A stretch of DNA of 64,000 nucleotides from Pomphorhynchus laevis (GCA_012934845.2 WNNJ02002415.1:1-64000), one strand, 5' to 3'. Positions 1-13,293 are shown, counted from the first letter of the stretch. Notes: generated by a model from the letters alone, not told the origin. Numbers and translations are program-made.

Positions 1-9
1 TAAACACAC

Positions 10-49
10 AATTATCTGACGAAGGCTTTAGCCGAAACGTAATAATATT
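10..49 (+). ncRNA. Small hammerhead-type ribozyme motif at a Penelope-like element end
   Basis: The core reads CTGACGA (16-22), a hairpin GGC-TTTA-GCC (24-33), GAA (34-36), the palindrome ACGT (37-40) as a four-base stem III, and A41 at the cleavage position. Upstream AATTAT (10-15) can pair with ATAAT just after A41 to form stem I. Small hammerheads with almost no stem III are known in Penelope-like elements and act as dimers through the palindrome. The rest of this element lies off the left edge or is missing. Activity is inferred from pairing only. Confidence 0.55.
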
Positions 50-75
50 GCTCGTACTTTAACACCAGTTTATTC

Positions 76-81
<6 letters not shown>

Positions 82-168
<87 letters not shown>
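82..168. repeat. (TA)n microsatellite
   Basis: An uninterrupted TA dinucleotide tract. It directly abuts the terminal sequence of the Penelope-like fragment that follows, and two more such tracts (926-1064, 2664-2745) bound the next PLE copies. TA runs are plausible insertion targets for these elements. Confidence 0.95.
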
Positions 169-171
<3 letters not shown>

Positions 172-345
172 AGGTTTTAAAGAAAACAAGACGCAAACTG
201 GATTTTTATTTATTGAGCACAGGACACGCAACGTTTCGACACAAAGTCTTTATCAAGCGGTGACTAGTTTACACATTTTTGAAATATATACACGTTTTTG
301 ATCTGGAAGAGTTCCGCATTATTCTACTTATTTTGTTCTGTCAGA
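169..345 (-). repeat. Inverted copy of the PLE terminal sequence (left arm)
   Basis: This stretch is close to the reverse complement of 701-880, for example 293-345 against 701-753. Together the two arms bracket the GIY-YIG fragment at 356-702. Inverted terminal pieces are a known Penelope feature, arising when the pseudo-LTR is partly inverted on insertion. The degenerate hammerhead-like motif of the right arm is mirrored here at about 210-245. Confidence 0.85.
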
Positions 346-355
346 ATACGTTAAA

Positions 356-702
356 TCCACTGTCACCGGACTATCGTACCGTGTAAAAGGTGATTTCACG
401 TGCAAATCAGCTCATGGGATTTATTTTATGACTTGCACCGATTGTAATATTCAATACATCGGTGAGACGAACCGTCCGTACCATCTTCGCCAAAATAATA
501 GACGGAACGATATAAAATTCAAAAGACAAACAGATGGAGCTGTTAGTCATATAATCGAAAATCCTGATCATCACTTTACCAGTGTGATAATTGAAACTGT
601 TCCTGATGAAACTATAAGGAAACGGGGAGAATCCTATTGGATTGGACAGTTAATGACCGATCTACAAGGCTTAAATACAAAACATGAATATCACTTGCCA
701 TG
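356..702 (+). mobile_element. Penelope-like element, C-terminal GIY-YIG endonuclease fragment
   Basis: The open frame encodes the end of a Penelope-type protein. Recognisable parts are a HGIYFMTC segment (the GIY strand with a cysteine), CNIQYIGET (the YIG strand), the arginine-rich RQNNRRNDIK helix, HIIENPDHH and the ESYWIGQLM C-terminal block. The same blocks are found at 1112-2527. The reverse transcriptase half is absent, so this is a strongly 5'-truncated copy between two inverted terminal arms. GIY-YIG endonucleases nick the target to prime reverse transcription. Confidence 0.85.
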
Positions 703-880
703 ACAGAACAAAATAAGTAGAATAATGCGGAACTCTTCTAGATCAAAAACGTGTATATATTTCAAAAATGTGTAAACTAGTCACCGCTTGATAAAGACTT
801 TGTGTCGAAACGTTGCGTGTCCTGTGCTCAATAAATAAAAATCCAGTTTGCGTCTTGTTTTCTTTAAAACCTTGATATTT
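701..880 (+). repeat. PLE 3' terminal sequence (right arm) with degenerate hammerhead-like motif
   Basis: This is the non-coding 3' end of the 356-702 copy and is repeated inverted at 169-345. At 787-816 it carries TTGATAA, a GAC-TTTGT-GTC hairpin, then GAAACGT. That matches the canonical small hammerhead order with one arm of the core changed. Stem I pairing is poor, so activity is doubtful. Confidence 0.7.
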
Positions 881-923
881 AATGGAATCATTAAGTGATC
901 CAAGACCACCGCTTCTATCGAGT

Positions 924-2650
<1,727 letters not shown>

Positions 2651-2661
2651 ACAATAACTTT

Positions 2662-2663
<2 letters not shown>

Positions 2664-2745
<82 letters not shown>
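2664..2745. repeat. (TA)n microsatellite
   Basis: TA dinucleotide tract at the 3' junction of the 1065-2650 Penelope-like element. Reading frames through it are artefacts. Confidence 0.95.
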
Positions 2746-2749
<4 letters not shown>

Positions 2750-2870
2750 ATTCTCACAGGATCCGTATCTGACTGTGTTAAACTGTGCTCCGGAGCTATA
2801 AGCTTCAGTTTCATAATTGTAGATGTTGCCAAAAACCGGAGTTCGATTACAAGTAGAGCAGACTTCCTTA

Positions 2871-2945
2871 TCACTCCTAGACGAGCTGATGGTAGCCGGC
2901 AGCACTCATCAGTAGGGTGAACTACCATCAGTCGTTTCGGCTGCC
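2871..2945 (-). ncRNA. Hammerhead-like RNA with permuted strand order (single unit)
   Basis: Read on the minus strand in the order 2945 to 2871. Stem II 3' half GGCAGC+C is followed by GAA (2938-2936) and stem III 5' half ACGA plus CTGATGGTAG (2935-2922). Next come stem I 5' half TCACCCTA (2920-2913), CTGATGA (2912-2906), stem II 5' half G(T)GCTGCC, stem III 3' half CTACCATCAG plus TCGT (2895-2881), C at 2880 as cleavage base and stem I 3' half TAGG(A)GTGA (2879-2871). All three stems pair, with three single-base bulges. The core bases, including the G-C closing pair of stem II, match a hammerhead. The strand order is not any of the three known hammerhead types. Confidence 0.7.
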
Positions 2946-3107
2946 TTGTGATATATTAAATAGGCATTTCCGAGAATTTGCTAACGTGGTAGCATGGGCA
3001 TATCCTCTTTAAACTAACCATGTGCTTGCCGGACCATCTTTATTTTATTCGGCAGGAAATTTTCTTGCTGTCGTTGCTTGCTTTCTCACAGGATTCTTTG
3101 GATTCTG
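2946..3107. other. Non-coding stretch between hammerhead unit and PLE-B remnant
   Basis: No open frame or known element was recognised. It may be the rest of the non-autonomous repeat that carries the 2871-2945 motif, since that motif should sit in a unit of a few hundred bases. Confidence 0.4.
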
Positions 3108-3480
3108 ATACGTTGTATCAGAATAAGAATTAGAGGTCATGAGAGGAACTGCTATGCTATCAGGTTTCGGCCCCTTAACTCCTCTACCCAACATAGCAGC
3201 GAGGCCAAATACATGCTAATGATGTATTTCCTCTGAAATAACTATCTAGTATCTTATTCTAATACAAAGTATATTATTTATTATCCATCCATAAAAATTT
3301 GCCACTTAAGAGTTTAAATTTATTCTTTATATTATTGTGTTGATTTATATATTTTACTATTTTCTGCTTGATGTTATTTTTATAGTAACCTAGTTTAAAA
3401 TATGTATCTATTAAATTATTTAAATGATTTTGAAGAAAGCCAATATCATTAAATATTGTTATATCGTTACAAATTGAATT
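3108..3480 (-). mobile_element. PLE-B 3' end fragment (inverted)
   Basis: This is the reverse complement of the PLE-B 3' tail and the last part of its coding region. It includes the conserved pseudoknot-forming stretch (CTGCTATG and CATAGCAG in element orientation), the ACTTTGTATTAGAATAAG block, and codons matching the C-terminal KFLWMD end of the PLE-B protein. It joins head-on to a sense PLE-B fragment at about 3490. Confidence 0.8.
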
Positions 3481-3489
3481 AATATAATC

Positions 3490-5065
3490 TATAAATATTT
3501 TAATAAATCAAAATTATTTACAGGTAGGGACATCTATAATTAGACAAATAAAAGGTGTTTCAATAGGAGGTAATAGTAGCCCTTATAATATCTGACTTAA
3601 TAGAATATGAATTTGCTCATAAGTGCGTAAACAATAAATCCAAATTATATAAAGAATAATATATATACATGATATATAACAATAATTATACAGAGTTTTA
3701 TTTCCCGTTCCGCCTTTCGGCTGGGCAAATAATTACAAAATAGGAAATTAGTCAGAATCAACAAAATTTGAAGTATACATATTGTCTTCTTAATGCGTCG
3801 TTTTTTGATCAATGACGAAGATCATTAATCTCTTGAAGTGACATAAGGCTGAGTTGAGGGCAGGCTAGAGCATGGAGCAATGCATCACAGGAAGAAGCAC
3901 AGAAGCGGCATATACAAGAAGAATCACGGCGATGACAAGCGAGAAGTCGGCGACAGTAGTTATCATGAAAACCATGAATAGATAACCTCCATATCAATGG
4001 GCGTTTCACATTTAACGGTGATCTCCAACTGTTTTGCAGGTACACAGGAGAATTGGCTAAATCATGATCCACGTTTAAGAATTTAGTCTCAAGAGCTACC
4101 AAATGTTGGAGATAACTAGACGTTTGAACACATCTAAGACTACTACATAATCGGACACTAAGCGGCTTTATTTTTGCCAAGTATGTGATCGCTGTCGTAC
4201 TACATTTATTGGATACTCCAACTATATGTTTCAAAAATCGGGCCTGACACCTATCAATCTGTCTAAAATTTAACTCAGTGAGGTCCTCCCAGAATGTTGC
4301 CAACCCATACTGAATAATTGGTAGAAGCATTAACTCGAAATATCTCAACGCTCCTTCAAACGACAGCTTCCTTAGTTGAGGATATGAAGCCGTTTTAATT
4401 GCAATCTTATAACAATTTTATTGCAATTATTATCATATATAACAATAATTATATATGACATAATATAACATAATAATATATAACAATAATATATTATATA
4501 ACAATAATCTAAATTATATATTATACAATTATATGATATACTTAATAACGGAAAATCTAAATTAGATAGAGATATGAAATATATGTTTCGATACATTAAT
4601 GATATATATATGCATTTAACTCTAATAATTTTTGTTCAATAAGCGAACAAATTTATCCATATAGCCATATCCTTAATAAAACCAATATTGATGATAAAGA
4701 AGGTATATATCTAGTCATGAACATTAAATTAACATCAGTTTAAACTAGTTTTTATTTATATCGTGAAGATGGCATATTTAAATTTACAAGAAACATTTTT
4801 TACGAGCCTTTATGCATACAATATAAAATAAAATATAATTCATTAAATAATGAAATTTTAAGAATTGCAAATATTTTTTACGATATTTGCTTTCTTCAAT
4901 ATTATTTAAATAATTTAATAGATGGATGTTTTAAACTAGGTTACTATAAAAATAAAATCAAACGGAAAATAGTTAAATATATAAATCAACAAAATATTAT
5001 TACATATAAAATCTTAGGCATTTTATTTATTATAGTAAATAATATATTCTACCTTAGAATAATAT
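3490..5065 (+). mobile_element. PLE-B fragment split by a LINE tail
   Basis: Sense PLE-B reverse transcriptase sequence is recognisable at about 3490-3670 (the GTSIxRQxKGVxxGGNSSP region) and again at about 4560-5065 (YMFRYINDI through the thumb region to the stop area). The middle is interrupted by an antisense LINE tail and AT-rich filler. It is an old copy with many breaks. Confidence 0.75.
3809..4348 (-). mobile_element. LINE 3' terminal fragment (non-LTR retrotransposon)
   Basis: A 179-codon frame resembles the region after the RT domain of CR1/Jockey/I-type LINEs: ILPIIQYGLATFWEDL, then FRQIDRCQARFLKHIVG, then a cysteine-rich tail CICRFCASSCDALLHALACPQ. No RT motifs are present, as expected for a 5'-truncated insertion. 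It sits inside a PLE-B copy, so it inserted later than that copy. The subfamily is not assigned. Confidence 0.6.
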
Positions 5066-6543
5066 ACACTAGATAAAATAAAAATAAATGAAAATAGATA
5101 ATTTGCGTGAGATTGTCTTGGGGATGAAACCTTTAGTCGTTTACATTTTTTCTCTAAGTTTCTTAAGCATCACATAATTTGATTTTAAAGGTGGGTTAAT
5201 CTTATAATTTTTTACATTTTTTCGCTAAACATCACAAAATTTACTGGATTCTAAATTTTTACATTCGTAGAATAATCACTACTATTTCTTAACAAGATTT
5301 ATTTTTTGGTTCAATGGTACATTTTATGTGTTCTTATATTATACAAGTCGTATAAACATGGAGAGAAAATAAATTTAGGATTATTCACAAAAGTTTGACT
5401 ATTGCAATACTCGTTTTCAAAAAAGAAAAGGACGATCAAGCATAACACTTTCTCTTTTAATATAATATCTTCTAGTAACAGTTAGCCAAGAATCGTTGAA
5501 TGTAAACTTTAAAACTTTTCACATTATATATTAAGGGGAACAGTAACAGGTTGCAGTTTATTTATTAAAGAAATAATTTAATCTAGTCAACTTCTATTGA
5601 TTTTAAAAGTGGTTAACATAATATTTTTTGTTTTTATTTTTATACTATTTTAAGAATTACGAACATCACTGCCCATTTTTATAAAATTTCAAATTATATT
5701 TTGAAATATAGGCTCTTTTTAATTTATATTTTTAAGGACATAATTCAAATTAATAGAAGAATGTTTCACTCTTTAATGAAAAATATTTGCTATATTCAAG
5801 AAAATTTCTATAGCTTTATTGGCGTTATTTACTATAAAAAATAACTTAGCTACTATTTTAGCACTCACATTTTTTAAATATAGATTATTGTTTAATAATC
5901 TATGGATTGATTTTTTCATTTATAATTTTTAAAATATAATTACGAATTATCGGCGATTTGTTCTTAACTGAAGAAGATAATTTAATTGAGTTTTTGGAAT
6001 TTAACCATCATCTAAATTGTAATGGAAACGTGATTAATTATAACGTTTTCATTATATTTAATTATATGCTTTAAAATATAATATAAAATATAATTATAAA
6101 ATATAATTATATTATATTTTATATTTAATTATATGCTTTACGTAATTAAAATGAATAAATTAAGCATATGTAAAGACCGAGGAATATTTTTTGTTAATAA
6201 GGCTTGTTCAAGTGTATTCAAGTGTATTTCTACAATAGCTCTTATTTCTAAACCACAATGTGTTAACAATATCAAAATTGCTATATTGTTGTCAATTTTG
6301 ATTGTAAACTAAACGGTGTTTAGTGTACAATTAAAATATATTTCGTTCAATTTAATTAAACTAAGCATGGTTTGAAAGCATCTTAGAATATTTATCTGAT
6401 AATTTTATTTAACTATCAGGATTAACACAGAAAAATAAGATTATTTACGGTATCATGTGTTATGAGGTTTGTTGTTATGTAAATATTATCTAATATGAAG
6501 TTGATTGACAATAATATCAATGACATTTGAATTTTTCTGTTAG
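5066..6543. other. AT-rich non-coding DNA upstream of the first recognised kinase exon
   Basis: No gene, RNA or dated element was recognised. The sequence is very AT-rich with short local inverted repeats, for example the TATAATTAT runs near 6060-6130. The promoter and 5' exons of the kinase gene could lie here or further upstream but could not be identified. Confidence 0.5.
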
Positions 6544-6661
6544 ATATCGAAGGAACGACAGTGATGTTTATTCAACAACGCAAAGTCGTGATAGGAGAAA
6601 GTATTCTTCACCTGGCAAACATGCCAATGGCATTCAAAGCAATGAAACCGTTCACACATCG
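6544..6661 (+). CDS. LAMMER/CLK kinase, putative N-terminal exon
   Basis: An acceptor TTAG precedes 6544 and a donor GTCAGT follows 6661. The exon reads RYRRNDSD...TQSRDRRKYSSPGKHANG, an arginine/serine-rich, low-complexity sequence typical of the N-terminal region of CLK/Doa kinases. It ends on a full codon, and the next recognised exon (13294) starts in phase 0, so the two join in frame. No start codon is in this exon; the gene begins upstream. This is the least certain exon of the gene. Confidence 0.55.
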
Positions 6662-7159
6662 GTCAGTAAAAGTTTTTTTTACAAATATGCCAAATTAAGA
6701 ACTTTGCTTTAGCAATATTGACTACTTAAATATTTATATTAATTGAAATTATAAAATCTGTTTGTGCTATTTTGATTATATCGTTAGAAAATGTATTTTT
6801 TTATTGCCGATTAACTCACTATTATGATATATAACTTATTGATTTGATTACTCAACAACTTGAATAATTACTCACACATTTATGACAATTAACCAACAAT
6901 CTAATTAATTGTGAGTTTTACCCTTACCATTTATCGAACCAACGACAAAATCTGAAATATGTGTCGCTTTCATGCATTAAGGATATGCAATTCTTTTATA
7001 ATTAATTAATTGATCTTTTATTAGTAATAATTACTAAATTAAATATTTTTTTTAATATATAATTTTTTTTTATTAAAATTTTAATTGTACAATTAAGGTT
7101 CCCACAAATGGGCCTCTATACATTTAAAATAGTGGTATAAATACCATATCATAAACATA

Positions 7160-10100
7160 TTACTCTGATAAAACACGTCCTGCTCGAAGATACGAAGTCC
7201 GCTGAAACTGAACACGTGGACATCTAAGCGTCGCAGAGCAAATTTTCGCAAGACACATACTAATATATGTCCTGATTGATGATATCGTGACGGCGTATTC
7301 GCTTTTTTGTTGTTCAGCAATTTTTAGAGCCAATGATTTAATACATGCTTGTGCACTCTTGCCAGCTCCGCCCGTAGTCGCCCAAATAAGGGGACAAAAT
7401 GAGCTGTGCTCTATTGTATGTATCCTTTCTTCGTACTTGGCACATTTTCTATTTTCGTGGAAAGTGAAAGTGGCATCTGTTGACTTTTCGCAATAGGACG
7501 GAGCATGATTGTTGAAAACGACTACATCAAAAAATGTACGCTCCATATTCCCACCGAACAGTCCATTACCTACTATATCAGCTCGAGCATCATCTTGTCT
7601 GGTTGTTGTACTAATATTGAAACTGATGTTTTCAGGAACTGGAGTCAGAGATGGTTCTGCAAACACATTCCAACAGACTGTGTTCAACTTCTTAACCAAA
7701 AAGTCTCGAAGTTGATTATGACGGATGAAGTTGAATGAGCCCCTTTTGCACGAGAGAGCATGCGACGTTGTTAATCTCTGACCACATTGACACTTATCCG
7801 GCAAATCTTTGGGAGTTAAACCATATCGAACAGACAACGCATCTCGAAACTCTTGCGTTGACAACTGACAATTCGTAGAAACCAACGCATCTCTTGTTAG
7901 CCAATTAGAGGCACCCTTCAGGGATGCAAATTCCACTGATTTTCGCAATATAGGAATGATCTCTGGCTTGAGTTTTTCAGCATAATTTCGATTTTCTTCT
8001 TTATGTTCGTTTTGAATTGCAGACAATAAGTGTATTACTGAGAAACCAATATCTAAATCAGGTTCTTCATATATGGACGATAACAATCGTGCAGCGTTGT
8101 ACTGTCTAGTTAATTCACTCTCAATATTTCGTATTCCTAGTCCCCCCAAACTGGTTGACAAAGAACATACTCCCCTCAAATCAAGATCAATGTCATCGCC
8201 AAACATGGAATTCATAAATTTTGTGTCAATAACATTCTTTAGATCATCCAACCATTCTATGTCACAATCAACGGCTCGGAAAAGGTGAGTCCACTTTGAC
8301 TGAACTGCAAGAGAGTATGCCACAAATGCGGAATGAGCATCGGCATCAGCGGCATTAGCAACATCCTTGACCAGATTTGACATCGATAAAAACTGCCCGC
8401 AGCAATACTCCCTTACAAACTTTGGCGTGCCAATAGGTGCACCAAGTACCTTTAATCCATCTTCATTAATGATTAAACCATCAGCTCCAAAGATGTGTTG
8501 AGCGCGGATCATGTTTCTTGGATGTATAAGCAACCTCGATTTGTTTGGATTGACATGGTATCCATACTGCTCACCTATTGAGCAAAGAAGACGCCATACA
8601 CGTGATAGATCGTCAAGCCCACCAACGAAAGTCGAATCATATGCATACCACTATTGTTTTATTGATGGAATCGATTCTCTGATTTTATATATCAAGGGCA
8701 TCGACGAGATTGCAAACGCTGGCATCTCAAGAGGGTCCCCTTGAGTGACACCCTCTGACGATGCTAAATTACCTCCTTGGCCAACAAGTAAAGCATTTAG
8801 CTTATATATATTTCTCAGAACACATGTGAAGGCAAGGCATACTTTTTCGACATTTTTAAGCATTAGGCATCTATTCATTAGATTAAACGCATTCTTCGCG
8901 TCCACTGACAGTATTCCATATTGCTCGTCCGAGTGGAAATGGTCGGTTAATGTATGTATCACATACCCTAGCCCACCTGGCTGTCCCGCACACATTTGCA
9001 GATTACCTGCTACTGCCCTTAAATCTCTTTTAGCCACATTCAGAATAGCTTTACCAATTACACGACGAAATACCTCACCTACTCCAATAGGTCGGACACC
9101 AGGGCGCTTATTTAACGCAACAATTCTGCTGTTAACGTATGCCTGTAAAGACTCAGCCGGAATTGATTCTGATGCAATGCGCACTGCTAAACCCGCAATG
9201 GCATCAGCTAACTTTATCGAGTGTGATCCAAAAGCCGTTAACATTCGTCTGAACGCAATCGCCGTTATCCCAGAAGGACCGGCCCCTCCATGAGTCCTCA
9301 TTGATTCCCTGATAATTGCATGCCCATCGATTCCACTATATATTGAAAAGTGATGGGATTTACAATTAGTTATAGGAAGCGATAACACTGCATCTTGAGA
9401 AAGTGGCTGCGCAGGCGGATGTAATTCAGTCAAAATATCAGATACAAGCTTACCGTCACACATATCGTCAAAACTATAAACCGTATTGCCATCTTCAGTG
9501 TCTTCAAGGATTTTTATCGCTGCACTCGTTTTGCCTGCTCGCATAAAACGAGAAAATTTTTTCTGCTTACTTATTCTTTGAAAACCCTTTGCAAATCCAT
9601 CACTAACCATTCGACGTTGTAAGATGCTTGCCTCGTCAAAAAGTTCTTTATACTTTCCCAAATTCCAATCATCCATTCTTCGTAGTAGAGCCTTTCTTAT
9701 TGTACCAATTCCTCTCGATGGTATTGATTGTAACATCAATTGACTCATTACCACAACTTCTTTCAATGCCCGTTGTTCATGTAAGCTAGGGATCGCTACT
9801 GCGTTGAATTTTTCTGTCAGGAGATTGATAAACTGACCACTGGTACTGCATTTTGGAAGTTTCATATGATTTGGAACCCAGCTTATCACTGTCATATACA
9901 TGTCCATCGATCAAATTATCGTAATTTAAATTCTCCCGACGCTGTCCGACCACGACTGGTTCATTAGATGTATCGACTGTTGAAAGATGACAATTTAAAT
10001 TGTCAAGGGGCACACTATTTAAGTTCTTAGATATCATATTTGGACACGTATTTTGGCAACAAGCTGCTCTGCAGTTGACACATGCTGTTTTATTTTTCGC

Positions 10101-10181
10101 ACACCGACATCCTTTGCATCTTGCAGCATTACCGTTGCATGTACAGCACGGGGCAATATTACTCGGCTTACCCTTCGTCAT
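7160..10181 (-). mobile_element. LINE with cysteine-rich N terminus, RT and restriction-like endonuclease (near complete)
   Basis: The order on the minus strand starts with a cysteine-rich segment (10181-9786) with CTCNGNAARCKGCRCAK and CVNCRAACC. The RT region (9907-8651 and 8650-7160) has AGPSGI, RPIGVGEVFRRVIGK, motif A LSVDAKNAFN and motif B EGVTQGDP. A C-terminal zinc knuckle CQCG...HALSC is followed by RHNQLRD, then ADIVG...RTFFDVVVF, which looks like the PD-(D/E)XK core of an R2-type restriction-like endonuclease. The reading frame has a stop at 8651 and a frame change near 9800-9900. Motif C reads YAYDS where YADD is expected, so it is a dead copy. It lies antisense in a kinase intron. 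R2/R4-like assignment is by architecture only. Confidence 0.82.
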
Positions 10182-10199
10182 GGAATGTTTAAGTTAGTT

Positions 10200-11020
10200 C
10201 TCGCTGGCTTGTACTTGTGATGATGTACTGTGAATTTCGTTGTCAATTAATTGTATGATTTGTAATTTGTTAGAAACCAAAATTTTTTTTTCAGTCCTTT
10301 TAATTTGTGTAAGTAGTTTATTAAGCACCAAGAAAGTTCAAACTAGTGAATTTAATAAATTGTTAAGATATTTAATAATAAACGAAACCTAATTGCTTAA
10401 TATATATGTACATAATTATGTGGACTCTTCACCGCTGCTATTTGGATATTCCCGTTACAACCTACTTGGATTAGTCTAAGCGAAGAACCTAACTTTTCAT
10501 TATTTATCGCTATAAATAATAATTACTCTTATCTAAAATAATTTACTAAATTAATATTGTCTAATATGACATTGTCTAATATTACTATTATCATTATATA
10601 ATCATTACTATAAATAATGATTTTAAATTGTGTAGTCATTTAAAATTTATAAATTTATAAATTATTTAATGAATCAGATCAGATAACTGAGTCTAGGTAT
10701 TTTATATTATTTATAAATTAAAAATAATGCAAAATAACATTTAAATAATTAAAGAATTATATGTTAATTTATAGGAACAAACGAAAATCAAATCAAAGAC
10801 CAAAGGAATTATTCAATATTTTAATGTCAACTGCCATCATCAAGGAAAAAAGAAAATTGTAACAGTTCAAAAACTGTTACAATTTTCGTGTTTTTAGTTA
10901 TATGAAATAAATATGTGTTTATTAAATTTTGGGAACAAAATCGAAATAGAAACATTTTGATTTTTAATATTTTGCATACTTCTTATAACATGATCAGTTT
11001 TATGATAATGAAATATTAAA
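10200..11020. other. Kinase intron, AT-rich, with a decayed PLE-B tail
   Basis: No gene is seen. Around 10670-10760 the sequence AGATAACTGAGTCTAGG resembles the outer end of the PLE-B tail in minus orientation, much decayed. At about 10855-10890 there is a short hairpin, ATTGTAACAG...CTGTTACAAT. Confidence 0.45.
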
Positions 11021-11022
11021 AG

Positions 11023-12148
11023 TATCTGTAAACTTAAGGTAAACAAATATCTGTAAACTTAAGATAAACAAATATCTGTAAACTCAAGATAAACAAATAT
11101 CTGTAAACTTAAGATAAACAAATATCTGAAACTTAAGATAAACAAATATCTGTAAACTTAAGATAAACAAATATCTGTAAACTTAAGATAAACAAATATC
11201 TGTAAACTTAAGATAAACAAATATCTGTAAACTTAAGATAAACAAATATCGGTAAGCTTAAGATAAACAAATATATGTAAACTTAAGATAAACAAATATC
11301 TGTAAGCTTAAGATAAACAAATATCTGTAAACTTAAGATAAACAAATATATGTAAACTTAAGATAAACAAATATATGTAAACTTAAGATAAACAAATATC
11401 AGTAAGCTTAAGATAAACAAATATCTGTAAACTTAAGATAAACAAATATCTGTAAACTTAAGATAAACAAATATCGGTAAGCTTAAGATAAACAAATATA
11501 TGTAAACTTAAGATAAACAAATATATGTAAACTTAAGATAAACAAATATCTGTAAACTTAAGATAAACAAATATCTGTAAACTTAAGATAAACAAATATC
11601 TGTAAACTTAAGATAAACAAATATCTGTAAACTTAAGATAAACAAATATCTGTAAGCTTAAGATAAACAAATATCTGTAAACTTAAGATAAACAAATATC
11701 TGTAAACTTAAGATAAACAAATATCTGTAAACTTAAGATAAACAAATATCTGTAAACTTAAGATAAACAAATATCTGTAAACTTAAGATAAACAAATATC
11801 TGTAAACTTAAGATAAACAAATATCTGTAAACTTAAGATAAACAAATATCTGTAAACTTAAGATAAACAAATATCTGTAAACTTAAGATAAACAAATATC
11901 TGTAAACTTAAGATAAACAAATATCTGTAAACTTAAGATAAACAAATATCTGTAAACTTAAGATAAACAAATATCTGTAAACTTAAGATAAACAAATATC
12001 TGTAAACTTAAGATAAACAAATATCTGTAAACTTAAGATAAACAAATATCTGTAAACTTAAGATAAACAAATATCTGTAAGCTTAAGATAAACAAATATC
12101 TGTAAGCTTAAGATAAACAAATATCTGTAAACTTAGATAAACAAATAA
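11023..12148. repeat. 25-bp minisatellite, about 45 copies
   Basis: The tandem unit is AAACTTAAGATAAACAAATA plus TCTGT (25 bp). Units are nearly identical. A recurrent variant replaces AAACTTAAG with AAGCTTAAG, and some units have ATATG or ATCGG in place of ATCTG. Variants cluster in the first half (about 11240-11520), while 11660-12060 is almost homogeneous, the pattern expected from recent local amplification. It lies inside the intron between 6661 and 13294 of the kinase gene. Confidence 0.97.
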
Positions 12149-12344
12149 TGTTTGTATGAGTTACTTTATTTGTTAAGAGAAAGGCAGCACCTAAGAAATT
12201 AGCTAACTTTAACATACTTTCTGTTAAGAAATTAGTTAAAATACACAGATTGATAAAACAATATTGAATACTATATTTATTAATTGATATTATATTTATT
12301 AATTGATTGAAATTTGAAATAGACCATAAATAAAAATAAAGATA

Positions 12345-12483
12345 AATTAAATCAGCTAACTGAGTCTACGTATTGTTATATAATTATATAATAAACAAAA
12401 CATAATAATGCTAAATCAAAATTTAATAATTAAATAATAAAATTAATAATTGTTTTTAGATTTTCTATAATTTAAATCAAGTT

Positions 12484-12520
<37 letters not shown>

Positions 12521-12590
12521 ATTTAAAATAAACGTTATTTTTATGAATTGACTAATAAATAACAGACGTTGTATCAGAATAAGTAATTAA
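12345..12590 (-). mobile_element. PLE-B solo 3' tail
   Basis: Begins with the conserved outer end AATCAGCTAACTGAGTCTAC and continues through AACATAATAATGCTAAATC to the GACGTTGTATCAGAATAAG-like stretch, where it stops. This is the minus orientation of the last 240 bases of PLE-B. A more decayed outer end follows at about 12690. Such short tails are expected from abortive reverse transcription. Confidence 0.8.
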
Positions 12591-13009
12591 TAATTAATAA
12601 TAAATAATATTTATTAATAGTAAATAATTATATAAGATTTTATACAATTTATATGGATATCAAGTTAAAATTTTAAATAAATCAAATTAGCTAAACGAGC
12701 CTACGTATTTAATATAATTATAAAATTATAAAATAAAATATAAAAATAATAATTTTTTAGAATTAAATATCTACTTATCTCTCAGTAACGAGTTTCTTAG
12801 TGACTAAGTAACAAGTTTCTCTCTAGGAAACTTGTTAATCTGGTTAACATTACTCCCACAATTCCAATGAAAAAAAACGAGCATTTCAACAAATTTCTGA
12901 AAATTTATTAATACACAACCTAATAGAATAGAATTAAATATCTGCTTATCTCTCAGCGTCATATTGTTAAGATGCAAAAGTTTATCAGATCAAAGGCTAG
13001 TTAATTATT

Positions 13010-13055
13010 ATATATTGTCAAAGCTTTCGCCGCCTTACGGCTTCGTCAGTGGTTC
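13010..13055 (-). ncRNA. Small hammerhead-type motif (PLE-related)
   Basis: On the minus strand: CTGACGA (13049-13043), a GCC-GTAA-GGC hairpin, GAA (13028-13026), the palindrome AGCT (13025-13022) as stem III, then T. The canonical strand order and palindromic stem III match the PLE motifs at 10-49 and 2579-2617. Stem I pairing is weak. No PLE coding sequence is next to it. Confidence 0.45.
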
Positions 13056-13293
13056 CTTGTTTTAGTTTAGTATTATCAAGAAAATTGTTTTAACCAATTT
13101 TTTATTGAGTAAAAAACACGAAATGAATTGTAAATTTGTAAGCAATTTACTAATTCGTGGTCACTAAGTAACATATTATACTAAGTACTTAGTAATTAGG
13201 CCAGATATTATGTACTTGCACTTAGTAGTAAAAGTATTAATAAAGTACTTGAGTAAAAAAAGTTGCTTCGTTAATTAAGAAATCTGTTTTTAG

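Noticed and set aside
4372-4596. 74-codon minus-strand frame rich in Tyr and Ile
   Set aside because: Low-complexity AT-rich DNA overlapping PLE-B remnants.
11023-12148. CRISPR-like array
   Set aside because: The units are contiguous with no unique spacers; it is a minisatellite in a eukaryotic intron.
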